From the NCBI RefSeq assembly GCF_900086655.1, contig NZ_LT575476.1:4044543-4108542 (forward strand): a stretch of 64,000 nt of DNA. Reading direction: 5' to 3'. Source of the stretch: Paenibacillus tuaregi (GTDB lineage Bacteria; Bacillota; Bacilli; Paenibacillales; Paenibacillaceae). Below are positions 34,441 through 44,351 of this stretch, piece by piece (position 1 is the stretch's first letter; the number at the start of each line of letters is the position of its first letter). A model generated the notes under the pieces. It searched no databases and had not been told where the DNA came from. It worked only from the letters and a program-made list of their open reading frames with translations. Made by a program: the position numbers and the translations under genes.

Positions 34441-36066
34441 CTATTGACCAGCTGTTCCCTGAACCGGCTTAAGCCCCAGCTTCGGATTCGCCAAGTCGAG
34501 TTTGTACATGACTTGATTGTAATTATACCGCGGTGTCGGGACCTGATTCGTGAATGTATTCGTATAAGTCCCCTCGAAATAGATAATCCGGCCGCCATCT
34601 TTGCTGAAGTTTTTGTGCTGGGCCACGTTATAAAAAGTATAATTATTATGCGTCACGATCTTTTTGGCATTCGTCCAAGGACCTTGAGGCGCCGGAGCTT
34701 CCGCATACCAAATTTCCCCGAGCACCGATGTCTTGCCCTGCATCTGCTGCCCGATCATCACGTAACGCTGCCGGTATTCATTCCATTCAATGGAGCTTGA
34801 GGCGATTTCCACCGCTTCGCCGGTATCAGCATCTTTCAACTGATAATAATGCGGGTCATTCGCCTGGATCAGACCTAACTGGATCAGTTCCTTTTCTTGA
34901 TTCTGGGTAAGCGGCGGAGTGTTCTTTTTCCAGCCCCATACGAGCTTGCCATCTGCGCCACGTTCCAGAGACGTTTGAGCCCCGTTGTATGCTGTTCCCG
35001 GAGTCAAGCAAGTAAATGATTCGTATTGCGTATAGTCGATGATGGCGTTATAGCTGGCGGAAACGCGCAAATTCGGCACCCGGTGCTCGGTAAAAAGCCA
35101 GTAGCCTGCCCCGTTCTCCTCATAATACGTGGCCTGGCCGCCTGGGTGGCGCCAATCGTCTTTCGATGGAAACTGTACGACCTGTTCGAACTCCTTCGTA
35201 TTGTCATTAAAGGCGAGAATGCCAAAAGCGCTGAGATCGGGATTATGTGTACTGTAGCCAGCGAGCAGACGCTCCTTTCCGGTGCTGTCCTTGGCAGTCA
35301 TCAAACCGAACACCCAGGCTATTCCCGCACCGTCGGGCAGCTGGGGCACCAAGCTTTTGACGAAGCCGTCCGCGTTCTTGAAATAGTTCAGATTGACGCC
35401 GACATCCGGGTCCAATCCGCCATTTTGCGGCCTCTTAGAAGTTGCTCCTGTTACGCGGAAATTCCCCAGCGGATAAGCAGGTCTGTCGGTATCGCCCCAA
35501 AACCAGTACAGTTTATTGTTGTACTCTATCGTCTGCACGGAATCCTGTCCCATAACCAGACCGTTGATCAGCGGCTCCTGAATCGGTGCACCTAGGCCAA
35601 GCAGCATGCTGTCGCGATATATGCCCTGTCCTGTAATCCGGTACAGCCTTTCAGCGATGTTGACCCGGTTCATCTTGATTGTAATCGTGCCCCCAGGTGT
35701 GGTCTGTACGGCCTGCCCGCGATTGCCGAACATGTCGGCAGGGAAGTCGTAACCGTGGCTCGACAGATGGAAGAAGACCGACTGATCCATCAAACCAGGC
35801 TCATCGAAGGCCACGACACCGGCACTATCCGTGTAATACAGAACGTTGTTCGTCGTTTTTAGTTCAACAAGAGGAATTCCCCGGCCCGTCTCGGCATCCA
35901 CGACCTTGATCGTGAACGGCTTATGAACCACCTTCTTCGCGATGCTCACATCTTGTCCAGCGCTGCTCTCCGCCTCCTGCGCCGCCATCGCGGCACCGGG
36001 TGCCGTTATGGCCATCACCATGATGCAAGCCCATATTCCTGCACCTTTCCACCGTTTCATTTTCAT
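34441..36066 (-). CDS. Secreted protein with Cna-B/transthyretin-like and beta-propeller-like regions, function unknown
   Basis: The 541-residue protein starts at ATG after GGGAGGTAAG. A signal peptide ends near AITAPGAAMA (~residue 28). Residues ~50-135 look like a small beta domain of the carboxypeptidase-regulatory/transthyretin type (FTIKVVDAETGRGIPLVELKTTNNVLYYTDSAGVVAF). The remaining ~400 residues contain repeated beta-strand and aromatic motifs (YNNKLYWFWGDTDRPAYPLGNF; GAGYWLFTEHRVPNLRVSASY; VLGEIWYAEAPAPQGPW) like five-bladed propeller glycosidases or DUF4185-type proteins. I do not recognise a named family. It sits upstream-to-downstream between a sugar transporter locus and a GH38 mannosidase, so a role in extracellular glycan processing is a reasonable guess. 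Confidence 0.75.
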   Translation of the reverse strand: MKMKRWKGAGIWACIMVMAITAPGAAMAAQEAESSAGQDVSIAKKVVHKPFTIKVVDAETGRGIPLVELKTTNNVLYYTDSAGVVAFDEPGLMDQSVFFHLSSHGYDFPADMFGNRGQAVQTTPGGTITIKMNRVNIAERLYRITGQGIYRDSMLLGLGAPIQEPLINGLVMGQDSVQTIEYNNKLYWFWGDTDRPAYPLGNFRVTGATSKRPQNGGLDPDVGVNLNYFKNADGFVKSLVPQLPDGAGIAWVFGLMTAKDSTGKERLLAGYSTHNPDLSAFGILAFNDNTKEFEQVVQFPSKDDWRHPGGQATYYEENGAGYWLFTEHRVPNLRVSASYNAIIDYTQYESFTCLTPGTAYNGAQTSLERGADGKLVWGWKKNTPPLTQNQEKELIQLGLIQANDPHYYQLKDADTGEAVEIASSSIEWNEYRQRYVMIGQQMQGKTSVLGEIWYAEAPAPQGPWTNAKKIVTHNNYTFYNVAQHKNFSKDGGRIIYFEGTYTNTFTNQVPTPRYNYNQVMYKLDLANPKLGLKPVQGTAGQ

Positions 36067-36363
36067 TTACTTACCTCCCGACCCTTGTCGTTTTGATAAA
36101 ATGAAATCGTTGCGCCGTCGAACGTTCTCTATTCAAACCACCGATGATGCACTCTCCCCTACAAACCACCTCCTTGTCTATGAATCTGCCTAAGAAAACC
36201 GCCTCATACCGCTCCATGAATAAGCGGTTGACGTCAGGAGCCGACCTCCATGCGTGACCAGTCAGAGCCGATCGTCCCCAGCAGGGCGCGAGCAATCAAC
36301 AATGCCCCGTCAAGTTCGGATGCACCCGGTCAGAAGCCACCAGGCGCTGCCCTTCTTCCAGCT

Positions 36364-39300
36364 TCATCCCCTATTCCTCCCATTCAATTGGAGCCTGATC
36401 GTCTTCACCTCGAACGGGCGGAACTGAAGCCGTACATCTTCGCCCACGTGTGGCAATTCGGCAACGTTCTCCTCCAGCATATTGGCTTCATAAACGGCCT
36501 TAACGGACAGCCCGAAGTGAAGCACGGACGCTACGGAGGCTCCCTTGCTCTCGTACAGCCGCACAATAAGGTCGCCCGATCCGTCTTCGGCAAGCTTAAT
36601 CGTCTCCGCAATCACATTGGCTTGATCAATGCGCAGCAGCGAGTACGCCTCGCGGTTTCCTCCGGACACAAGGCTGACAGGATAATTCAGCTCGTAAGCT
36701 TCCCGCACGACAGGACTGTCAAGGAACGCGCCGTTCCAGAACGTAAATCCGTAAGTAAAATGGTGCACCCCTTGATCAGACGTCTCATCCGGCCATGTCG
36801 GAGCCCGCAGCAGCGTCAGACTCATCGTGTTGTCGCCCACGGAAATCCCGTACTTGCAGTCGTTAAGCAGTGCGAAGCCGCGGTTCGTCTCCGCAAGCGC
36901 CGACCATTTATGCTGAACCACCTCGTAACGATCCGCATCATGCGGACGCGAAGCATGGTTCGGTCTCTTGACGTAACCAAACTGAATTTCCTGCAGCGAC
37001 TCGTTCGTATGAACGCGAACAGGGAAATCGACCTTGAGCAGCTTGTTCTTCTCGCGCCAATGAATCGTCGTAAGAAATTCCACCCGGCGGCTGCCAGCAC
37101 GCAGCCGGATATCCTGCACCATGGTCGATTGGTTCAGTTTGCGCTCAATCCGAATGCTCGCGAAGAGCGGGCCGTTCGCAGTAACGGATACCGTGGCCCT
37201 TGCATTCAGCTCGACAGGTGCCATACGGTAGCGCCGATCAATCTCCCAAGCATCAAAGTCCGAATTCTGATCCCGGTACATCCGCATGACGTTGCAGTGA
37301 TCCGCTGCCCATTCCGTTCCGGTCTCCTTGTCAAAAATACTCGTTAACTCTCCCTGTTCGTTAATTCCAAGCGAAATCCATTCGTTCTCCAGATGCGATT
37401 CCGTTGCCCAGACTGCAGACACAGCAGAAGCCTCTGCACCTTCCCCTTCAGCCTTGTACGTCGACCAGCCCATAGAAGGAACCTCCACCTCGGCAAACAC
37501 AACGCCTTCGTGCAATTGCACCGGCATACCTGCTCCGCTCCCGTCCGATAGGCCATGGACATCAGCAGGCAGCGCGACCAGTTCCTTTCTCGGCCAGGAC
37601 AGCGAGTTAAAGACGGTAACCCGGGAAGCATCGTCGTCCGTGAGCGCGTCCCTTGTATCTGAAGCCAGGTCGTATACGTTCTCATTCAATGCCTTCAGCT
37701 CAAGCTGCGCCTCTTCATGCACGCGGTGGATGGAGGAGCCCGGCAGAATATCATGGAATTGGTGCAGCAGCAGAGTCTTCCATAACCGGTCCAGATCCTC
37801 ATAAGGATATGCCCGATGATTCAGAAGCTGTGCCGCTGCTCCCCATAGCTCTGCCTCGCGGAAGCCGATTTCCGCCTTCCGGTTCAGCTTTTTGATGATC
37901 GCTTGCGTTGTATAAGTCCCGCGGTGAGCGGGATAATAGAGCTCTCCCACATATTTGGCATCTGGAATGCCTTGTTCGATCTGATTCTCGAAAAATTCGA
38001 TCGGCGAGCCATGCTTCGTCTTGGGGACACCTTCCAAATTGCCAAGCCTGCGCATAAATTCGAGATCATCCCGGTTGGAGCCACCGCCTCCGTCACCGTG
38101 TCCGAACTGCGTAAGCCGTGTAGAAATTCCTTCAAGCTGGACGCGGTCATTCCACTGATGGATTAAGAACGACGGATTAATCCGAATCGGATAGTAGTCG
38201 CCGTAGTTGAGCAGATGTGTCAAGATTTGCGAACCGTCGATCCCTTCCCATAGGAACGTATTATGCGGGAACGGATCTGCTATATTGTCGTAAGTACCAA
38301 ATAATTTTGTAGACGCGAAATACTTGATCCCGCATCCCTTCATGATTTGCGGCAGGTTCCCGGAATAGCCGAAAACGTCAGGCAGCCACAGCATCTCATT
38401 GTCCACGCCGAATTCATCCTTGAAGAACCGCTTGCCATGCAGCGCCTGGCGGATCAGACTCTCACCACTGGGCAGATTTGTATCAGGCTCTACCCACATG
38501 GAGCCTTCGGGAACGATTCTGCCTTCCTTCACCGCCTGTTTGATTCGCTCATACAGCTCCGGATATAATGTCTTGACCAGCTGGAACAAATACGGCTGGC
38601 TCTGGGTGTACGTGTATTCCGGATATTCGTCCATGAGCGCCAGCTGATTGGACATCGTCCGGGCAATCTTCCGCTTCGTCTCCGCGATCGGCCACAGCCA
38701 GGCGACATCCAGGTGGGATTGTCCCATAAGGTACAGGGTAGGCACCGTTGAACCGTTCACGCAGGAGAGGAGCGGCTCCATGATCTTACGACACATCTTT
38801 GCGTTCTCTCCCAGCAATTCCTGACGCAAGGTCAGGTCGATCGTCGCGAACACCTGAGTCAGACAACGATCAATCTCCGCAACCCGGAGGGACTTGGCAT
38901 CAAGATGATTGCGAAGATCGTACAAACATTCCAAATCGATAAAAAATTGATAGACTTCCTCTTCAAAAATGCAGAGCTGCGACTCTCCGAATGTCGGCTG
39001 AGAATTATTATGACCGGCGTACGCTTCCGCGACAATTTCAAATAACTCGCCGGCTTTCGCCGAACGGGTTAAGGTTACGTAATGATGGTTAAGGTCCTTT
39101 GCACCGCTTACGATACCGTTTATGTATACGGTCGCTTCGGATCCAAAATCAAGCATGGCCACAAGCCGTTTGCCTTCAGCTTCTTCGGGTACAACGATGA
39201 CCGAGCGGAACCAGCCGTATCCCCAGTTCTCCCCCCACCGCTGGCCCGGAGCAATGCTCTCGAACGGCTGCCCATTCATTTCATGGATGAACAATTGCTT

Positions 39301-39411
39301 CATGGTCGTAAAACCGGAAAAATCTATTGAAGAGACCTTTGTAATCATGAATTGATTTCTTTTATTTAGCAGCTTTTCAACATGGAATAAAATCTCTTTT
39401 TTTTCACTCAA
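36364..39411 (-). CDS. GH38 alpha-mannosidase (first copy)
   Basis: The 1015-residue protein starts at TTG at 39411 with a modest ribosome site. A beta-sandwich N-terminal region precedes the catalytic core, where GQSHLDVAWLWP supplies zinc ligands His233 and Asp235, and WLPDVFGYSGNLPQI supplies the nucleophile Asp345. FHDILPGSSIHRV carries a further zinc His, and the large C-terminal beta domains follow. No signal peptide is seen, so it hydrolyses terminal alpha-mannosides from imported oligosaccharides in the cytoplasm. It lies 97 bp downstream of a binding-lipoprotein gene of a three-gene transporter and should be expressed with it. A second GH38 gene lies at 58546, so the two may differ in linkage preference. 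Confidence 0.93.
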   Translation of the reverse strand: MSEKKEILFHVEKLLNKRNQFMITKVSSIDFSGFTTMKQLFIHEMNGQPFESIAPGQRWGENWGYGWFRSVIVVPEEAEGKRLVAMLDFGSEATVYINGIVSGAKDLNHHYVTLTRSAKAGELFEIVAEAYAGHNNSQPTFGESQLCIFEEEVYQFFIDLECLYDLRNHLDAKSLRVAEIDRCLTQVFATIDLTLRQELLGENAKMCRKIMEPLLSCVNGSTVPTLYLMGQSHLDVAWLWPIAETKRKIARTMSNQLALMDEYPEYTYTQSQPYLFQLVKTLYPELYERIKQAVKEGRIVPEGSMWVEPDTNLPSGESLIRQALHGKRFFKDEFGVDNEMLWLPDVFGYSGNLPQIMKGCGIKYFASTKLFGTYDNIADPFPHNTFLWEGIDGSQILTHLLNYGDYYPIRINPSFLIHQWNDRVQLEGISTRLTQFGHGDGGGGSNRDDLEFMRRLGNLEGVPKTKHGSPIEFFENQIEQGIPDAKYVGELYYPAHRGTYTTQAIIKKLNRKAEIGFREAELWGAAAQLLNHRAYPYEDLDRLWKTLLLHQFHDILPGSSIHRVHEEAQLELKALNENVYDLASDTRDALTDDDASRVTVFNSLSWPRKELVALPADVHGLSDGSGAGMPVQLHEGVVFAEVEVPSMGWSTYKAEGEGAEASAVSAVWATESHLENEWISLGINEQGELTSIFDKETGTEWAADHCNVMRMYRDQNSDFDAWEIDRRYRMAPVELNARATVSVTANGPLFASIRIERKLNQSTMVQDIRLRAGSRRVEFLTTIHWREKNKLLKVDFPVRVHTNESLQEIQFGYVKRPNHASRPHDADRYEVVQHKWSALAETNRGFALLNDCKYGISVGDNTMSLTLLRAPTWPDETSDQGVHHFTYGFTFWNGAFLDSPVVREAYELNYPVSLVSGGNREAYSLLRIDQANVIAETIKLAEDGSGDLIVRLYESKGASVASVLHFGLSVKAVYEANMLEENVAELPHVGEDVRLQFRPFEVKTIRLQLNGRNRG

Positions 39412-39466
39412 GGTTTCTCACATCCTATGGTTTCGTTATCTTTAATCCTATCGCCTTGTGACATAC

Positions 39467-39499
39467 CGTCCCTCCGCAATGGCAGGCAGCAGAGGGACG
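39467..39499 (-). other. Intercistronic hairpin between binding protein and mannosidase genes
   Basis: CGTCCCTC (39467-39474) faces GAGGGACG (39492-39499). On the transcribed minus strand no T-run follows, so it is more likely a stability or processing element that lets the binding-protein message accumulate than a full terminator. Confidence 0.5.
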
Positions 39500-39508
39500 A
39501 TTTTTCTA

Positions 39509-41131
39509 TTAGTTTCCTAAAGCTCTTTGTGCAGCGTCATTATAGATTTTCAGCGCTTCATCAATGTTGCCCATCTTTTGGATCTTATCCATAAAGGCCT
39601 GCCAATTATCAAAGCTGATCTTGCCTGCAACGAATTTGGCCTGTTCTTCCGTAACAAACGTCTTGATCGGGTTCATAATCTCCGAGACCCGCTGGCTTTC
39701 ACTGCCGGTGAGTTGAATCGACGGCTCATTCAACCAGGAAGGAACATAGTCGTTCTCCGGCATCGGCAGACTCGTCAGAAATTGCGCCTTCTCAATCGGC
39801 ACCTCTTCATATTTGCCGTTAAATACCGTATAGTCTGTCGCGGCAAAATCCACAAACGCTCTTGCATCACTCACCATCTGCAAGCCAGGGTTGTAGTTCC
39901 GGCTTGCCCGCATGCCGTACTTATCACCCTCCAGCCATGGATCCTTGGCCTTTTTCAGCGAGTCGACAAAGGTCGGAACTCCATCCTTCCCGATCGTATA
40001 GGTAGTGTCCTTAATCCCCCAGGTAATGAGCCTGATCATTTCATCCGAATATTGATAATCGATGAATTTGATCAATTCTTTAGGGTTTTTAACCTTTGAG
40101 CTTATGCCGTAGGCTCCCCAGCCCAAGTCAGGGGTATTGCCGTTGACAACCTCCTGCCAGGCCTTTCCGTACTTCGGATTATCGGGATACAGGGAAACCG
40201 CAAATATCTTTCCGTCGTTGGCTGTTCTCGTATACTCGGCTGGCGTTGTAAACCACTGCGTCAGCCACATGAAGTTGTCGCCGTTCAGCGCTTTTCTTTT
40301 CAGCGTATCATCTGTATCAATGGTGTACTCTGGATCTAACAGCTTCTCCGCATACAGCTTATTCGCGAATTGAAGCGCATCTTTATATCCTTCATCCAGA
40401 ACCCCGTATACGTATTTCTCGCCATCCCAGAAAATTTCGTCGCGGATGTGGTTCGCGGAGAACAGCGATCTCAAGCTGTTCCATTTTGTCGCAACGGGAT
40501 ATTTGTCAGGATAGAGCTTTTTAAGTTTTTTGGCAGCCTCATAAAATTCGTCAAGGGTTTCCGGAATTTTGATGTTATTAGTCTTGAACACGTCATAACG
40601 GTAAGCGGACGTATTCTGGATGAGCATTCCGCGATCCTTGGGGAATCTCGGTGTGGAGGTTTCTTTAAAGGTGTACATTTTACCGTCGGCATTCGTTACC
40701 CTTTTCATCCCGTTCTTTACCTTGCTAATGTAATTCATATAGTTCGGCATTAAATCTTTATATTGGCTTAACTCAAGAAGCTGGCCCTGTTCGGCCATTT
40801 CGCTCGTATCATAGAATAAAGGCGTCACGAAGAAGTCCGTCAGATCATCGCTTGCAATCATAAGCTTGACCTTCTCGTCATACTCAGAAGACGGAATGTA
40901 GTTGTATTTAATCTCTACCTTCTTGCCCATATAGGCTTCCATGCGTTTGTGCCATTCCTTGCCTACCAGACTGTTCGGATTGTCCACGCCGTTCGAAGGC
41001 AGCGTCACCGAGAAGCGTACCACTTCCGAATCGTCCCCATTGGCGGCAGGGTTTTTGGAATCATTCGAACATCCGGAAAAAACCATTAGTACGGCCAACC
41101 CAAGGAACAGTATTTTTGCCAGTTTGTTCAT
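39509..41131 (-). CDS. Sugar ABC transporter substrate-binding lipoprotein
   Basis: The 540-residue lipoprotein has signal MVFSGC with Cys21 lipidated. The large solute-binding fold shows LIASDDLTDFFVTPLFYD, NIKIPETLDEFYEAAKKLKKLYPDKYP and LIKFIDYQYSDEMIRLITWG, typical of Paenibacillus LplA-like proteins. It follows two permease genes and precedes GH38, and so probably binds alpha-mannose-containing oligosaccharides. The intercistronic hairpin at 39467 may favour its higher expression, as usual for binding proteins. Confidence 0.9.
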   Translation of the reverse strand: MNKLAKILFLGLAVLMVFSGCSNDSKNPAANGDDSEVVRFSVTLPSNGVDNPNSLVGKEWHKRMEAYMGKKVEIKYNYIPSSEYDEKVKLMIASDDLTDFFVTPLFYDTSEMAEQGQLLELSQYKDLMPNYMNYISKVKNGMKRVTNADGKMYTFKETSTPRFPKDRGMLIQNTSAYRYDVFKTNNIKIPETLDEFYEAAKKLKKLYPDKYPVATKWNSLRSLFSANHIRDEIFWDGEKYVYGVLDEGYKDALQFANKLYAEKLLDPEYTIDTDDTLKRKALNGDNFMWLTQWFTTPAEYTRTANDGKIFAVSLYPDNPKYGKAWQEVVNGNTPDLGWGAYGISSKVKNPKELIKFIDYQYSDEMIRLITWGIKDTTYTIGKDGVPTFVDSLKKAKDPWLEGDKYGMRASRNYNPGLQMVSDARAFVDFAATDYTVFNGKYEEVPIEKAQFLTSLPMPENDYVPSWLNEPSIQLTGSESQRVSEIMNPIKTFVTEEQAKFVAGKISFDNWQAFMDKIQKMGNIDEALKIYNDAAQRALGN

Positions 41132-41228
41132 TCAACTTCCCCCTAATTCGCACGATAAACCGCTTTCAAATCTGCAATCCACTTGCAATGAACCGTCTGC
41201 GCACTCTCCTCCCTGCACCACCGCCCTC

Positions 41229-42128
41229 TCAGCCTTTGATAGAGCCGACAAATATCCCTTTGGTGAAATGCTTTTGGAAGATCGGATAAATACACATGAT
41301 CGGAAACATAGTTATAATGATGACGCTCATTCGTACCGCCTTCGGATCAAGCGTGTCTCCTGGCGCATTGACGGCGACCGCGCCGCCTCCAATCCGTCCT
41401 TGAATCGCAGTTGTATCCAAGGTGAACAGGTAGTTTCTTAACACCATCTGCAAGGGATACTTATCCTGATCCCGCAGATAAATCAAAGCTTCGAACCAAC
41501 TGTTCCAGCTTCCGACCAGACCGAATAGAGCAAAGGTTGCAAAAAGCGCCTTGGACAACGGCAGGATGATCCTGAATAAAACCACCAAATCATTCGCCCC
41601 ATCAATATAAGCAGAGTCCTTCAATTCAGAAGGAATATTCAGAAAGAAGGTCCGAAACAAAAACACATTGTAGGCGCTGACCGCACCAGGGAGAATCATG
41701 ACCCAGACCGTATCAAGCAGGTGCAGACTGCGCATAAGCAGATAGGTCGGAATTAAGCCGCCGCCGAAAAACATCGTGATCATGAGAAAGATCGTAAGAA
41801 ATTTCTTGCCCGCAAATCCCGGGATCGTCAGCGGATAGGCCATCAGCGCCGTAAACAGCAGCATAATACCGGTGGAGCCTGCTGCATAAATGATCGAGTT
41901 CAGGTACCCTTTAAAGATGTACGGATCATTAAATACCGTAGTATATGCCTCCAGATTAAGTCCCTTAGGCCAAATCGTTACGCTCCCGGAGGAGATGTAA
42001 CGCGTGCTGCTTAGCGATGTCGCGATAATGTTCAGGATCGGATATAACACGACAATCAGGATGAATAACATGATAAGAAGATTTATAACATCGAAGGTTC
42101 TGGAACCCAAGCTAGCCTTTTTCAACAT
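41229..42128 (-). CDS. Carbohydrate ABC transporter permease, MalG-like (LplC type)
   Basis: The 299-residue permease has about six membrane spans, an EAA loop ELKDSAYIDGANDLVVLFRIILPLS, and the C-terminal signature YPIFQKHFTKGIFVGSIKG. It begins 8 bp after the stop of its MalF-like partner, so the two are tightly coupled. Between this gene and the binding-protein gene is a 97-bp gap. Confidence 0.92.
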   Translation of the reverse strand: MLKKASLGSRTFDVINLLIMLFILIVVLYPILNIIATSLSSTRYISSGSVTIWPKGLNLEAYTTVFNDPYIFKGYLNSIIYAAGSTGIMLLFTALMAYPLTIPGFAGKKFLTIFLMITMFFGGGLIPTYLLMRSLHLLDTVWVMILPGAVSAYNVFLFRTFFLNIPSELKDSAYIDGANDLVVLFRIILPLSKALFATFALFGLVGSWNSWFEALIYLRDQDKYPLQMVLRNYLFTLDTTAIQGRIGGGAVAVNAPGDTLDPKAVRMSVIIITMFPIMCIYPIFQKHFTKGIFVGSIKG

Positions 42129-42136
42129 CCCACCAC

Positions 42137-43051
42137 CTAGAACAAACTCGTCTCTGATACTTTACGGCTTAACCAATTGGTCAAGTAGAGGATCGTAAAG
42201 GAAATAACCGACATGAATAATCCGATCGCTGTCGTATACTCGTACTGTGCGCCTAATATACCTTGACGGTAAACATAGGAACCGATGACATCTGCTACCT
42301 CGTAAGTCTCAGGCGAATAGAGCAGAATGATCTTCTGGAAATCGTTCCCGAGGATTCCACCGACGGCGAATATCAGCAAAATAATGGTGGTCGGCTTGAG
42401 CGACGGCCATGTGATGTGCAGAACCTTCTTCCATCGGCCTGCACCGTCTACCTCGGCCACGTCATACAGTGTAGGATCAATTCCGCTTAATGCAGCAAGG
42501 TAGATGATCGTGCCGAATCCGACGCCCTGCCATATGCCCGAAGAGATGAAGATGGTCCGGAAATAGTCGGGCTCGAGTAGGAACATGATCGGGTCCCCGC
42601 CGAGAAAGCCAAGAATATGGTTAAACAAACCGTCTCTCGCTGTAAATTCCTTAAGCAGCCCGGCAACAATAACAACCGAAATAAAATGCGGGAAATAAGA
42701 AACTGTCTGCACAAGCTTCTTGAATCGCTTGTTTTTCAGTTCATTAAATAACAGAGCCAATATAATCGGGGCTGGAAATGACCAAAATAAAGTATACAAA
42801 CCTAGAAGCAAAGTATTCTTTAAAACCCTGAACGCCATCGGATCGTTAAAGAAAGAAGTGAAGTACTTGAACCCCACCCACTCGCTTCCCCATATCCCTT
42901 TAGAAGCGTTGAAGTCTTTGAAGGCGATTAATATTCCGTACATCGGAAAATAGTGAAAGATTAACAGCGTCAGAAAGCCGGGAAGCACCATAAGGTAAAG
43001 ATAGCGGTGCTTGATGATCCTGGCCGCCAGCCTGCTATTGGTTGTTTTCAA
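42137..43051 (-). CDS. Carbohydrate ABC transporter permease, MalF-like (LplB type)
   Basis: The TTG at 43051, 5 bp after AAGGAGGTG, gives 304 residues, normal for the family; an in-frame ATG at 43195 would add an implausible 48-residue tail. Features include HRYLYLMVLPGFLTLLIFHYFPMYGILIAFKDFNASKGIWG, the EAA loop TLYDVAEVDGAGRWKKVLHITWPSLKP, and the end LSRKVSETSLF. It is the first gene of the transporter-mannosidase operon, with a promoter at 43283-43311. Confidence 0.9.
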   Translation of the reverse strand: MKTTNSRLAARIIKHRYLYLMVLPGFLTLLIFHYFPMYGILIAFKDFNASKGIWGSEWVGFKYFTSFFNDPMAFRVLKNTLLLGLYTLFWSFPAPIILALLFNELKNKRFKKLVQTVSYFPHFISVVIVAGLLKEFTARDGLFNHILGFLGGDPIMFLLEPDYFRTIFISSGIWQGVGFGTIIYLAALSGIDPTLYDVAEVDGAGRWKKVLHITWPSLKPTTIILLIFAVGGILGNDFQKIILLYSPETYEVADVIGSYVYRQGILGAQYEYTTAIGLFMSVISFTILYLTNWLSRKVSETSLF

Positions 43052-43282
43052 AGAAACACCTCCTTGCTGTTGCCCTGTTGTGATTGGGAATGTGTTGTAT
43101 AAAGCTGGCACTACGGAAAGCGGATGCAAGAGCCCCGCCATGGAGTTTGTTTCATGTGTAAGCGCATTCAATTTCACCTCCAGGCTGTATCCCAACGTTC
43201 ATCGAAAACACTTATCGCCTCCGGCTGCCGTCCCCTACAGCTATAAGCATCGTGATGTTTCACAAGTTGTTATGCTAGGTAA

Positions 43283-43311
43283 AAAATAACACATACTATT
43301 TAACCCGTCAA
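43283..43311 (-). promoter_or_regulatory. Promoter of the first mannosidase-transporter operon
   Basis: On the minus strand TTGACG (43306-43311) and TATTTT (43283-43288) are separated by 17 bp. An AGTATACT palindrome at 43345-43352, just upstream, partly resembles the GntR/LacI operator core. The rest of 43052-43350 shows no gene. Confidence 0.65.
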
Positions 43312-43350
43312 TACATAATAATCAAATAAAAATTAACCAATTCCAGTATA

Positions 43351-44199
43351 CTATCTTCGAATAATTCCAAACTTGCGGTATCGATGCGGCGTCAGGCTTT
43401 GCCTCCGCTTGAATAAGTCGTAGAAGTAACTGACATTGTCAAGTCCGATCTCAAGGCTGATGTCCACGATGTCCATATCCGTGTTTAACAGCAAATTCTC
43501 GGCATAGGACATTCTAAGTTCGTTAATATACTGGGTCGGGGACATTCCGAGATGTTTCCTGAACATTCTGCATATGTAGGCATGCGACTTCCCCGAGAGC
43601 TGGACAAGCGCAGCCGTTCCCCGCGTAAAGTGCTCCTTCTTTCCCGCCTCTCTGCATAGAGACTTAAACCACTCTGGCTGTCCGGTCAGATCAATCGGGT
43701 CTGTGTCAGCCTTGATATATCTGGAGAACAGGTCGGTCAAAATAGCTCTTACCTCCGCTTTGACGGCCAGCTTCTTCTCCTGCGGGATTAGATTGATCTG
43801 CTCCAGCCGGTACCGCACATATTCCTTCTCTGTTTTGGACAGCAGGGTCGACGGAGGCATGGCCGGTCCAAGCAATCTTTCGCTTGGGAAACCTTCTCCC
43901 AGGAAAGCTATGAGATCGTCAAGGGCCTCCCGATTGAACGACAAATTGATAAACTGGCAATCGCTATCCGCCGTCTGCTCATAATAATGAACGTCCCGGT
44001 CCCGTATGAATACGAGTGTATTCTCCTGCAGCAGCTGCCGGCTGCCGTTAATGACATGCACAACGCTTCCCTTCAGGATAAGAAACAATTCAAAGAAGTC
44101 GTGGGTATGCATACCGATCGTATCGCGCACCGAAGCGATCAGCCGATAGTGGGCCTGAATTTCAGAATCAATGCCGTCTACCGCAAGAAGCTTCAACAT
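43351..44199 (-). CDS. AraC-family regulator with cupin sensor
   Basis: The 282-residue protein has an N-terminal cupin domain (GMHTHDFFELFLILKGSVVHVING, DRDVHYYEQTADSDCQFINLSF). Its C-terminal AraC double helix-turn-helix reads AALVQLSGKSHAYICRMFRKHLGMSPTQYINELR and IVDISLEIGLDNVSYFYDLFKRRQSLTPHRYR. This is the layout of ChbR/RhaR-like cytoplasmic sugar sensors. It lies 300 bp upstream of the transporter-GH38 operon on the same strand and is divergent from the DUF1861 gene, so it probably activates one or both. Confidence 0.92.
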   Translation of the reverse strand: MLKLLAVDGIDSEIQAHYRLIASVRDTIGMHTHDFFELFLILKGSVVHVINGSRQLLQENTLVFIRDRDVHYYEQTADSDCQFINLSFNREALDDLIAFLGEGFPSERLLGPAMPPSTLLSKTEKEYVRYRLEQINLIPQEKKLAVKAEVRAILTDLFSRYIKADTDPIDLTGQPEWFKSLCREAGKKEHFTRGTAALVQLSGKSHAYICRMFRKHLGMSPTQYINELRMSYAENLLLNTDMDIVDISLEIGLDNVSYFYDLFKRRQSLTPHRYRKFGIIRR

Positions 44200-44351
44200 A
44201 AACGTGATTCCCCCTTATTCGTATATTGACCATGACAGGTTCCTTGAGATGTCAAAACACCATAATGCATTTAAAAATGGAGCAAGATTTAGGGCAACGC
44301 TATCGATTAAGATAGAATTGTTATTGAAGCCTGAAAGGAGATTTGCCAGAA

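Noticed and set aside
36250..37347. 365-codon plus-strand frame rich in Arg and His
   Set aside because: Complement of the GH38 C-terminal region; composition typical of a shadow frame.
42787..42796. AAAGTATACA inside the MalF-like permease gene as a further repressor operator
   Set aside because: Only half of the palindrome is kept and it lies within coding sequence, so chance is likely.
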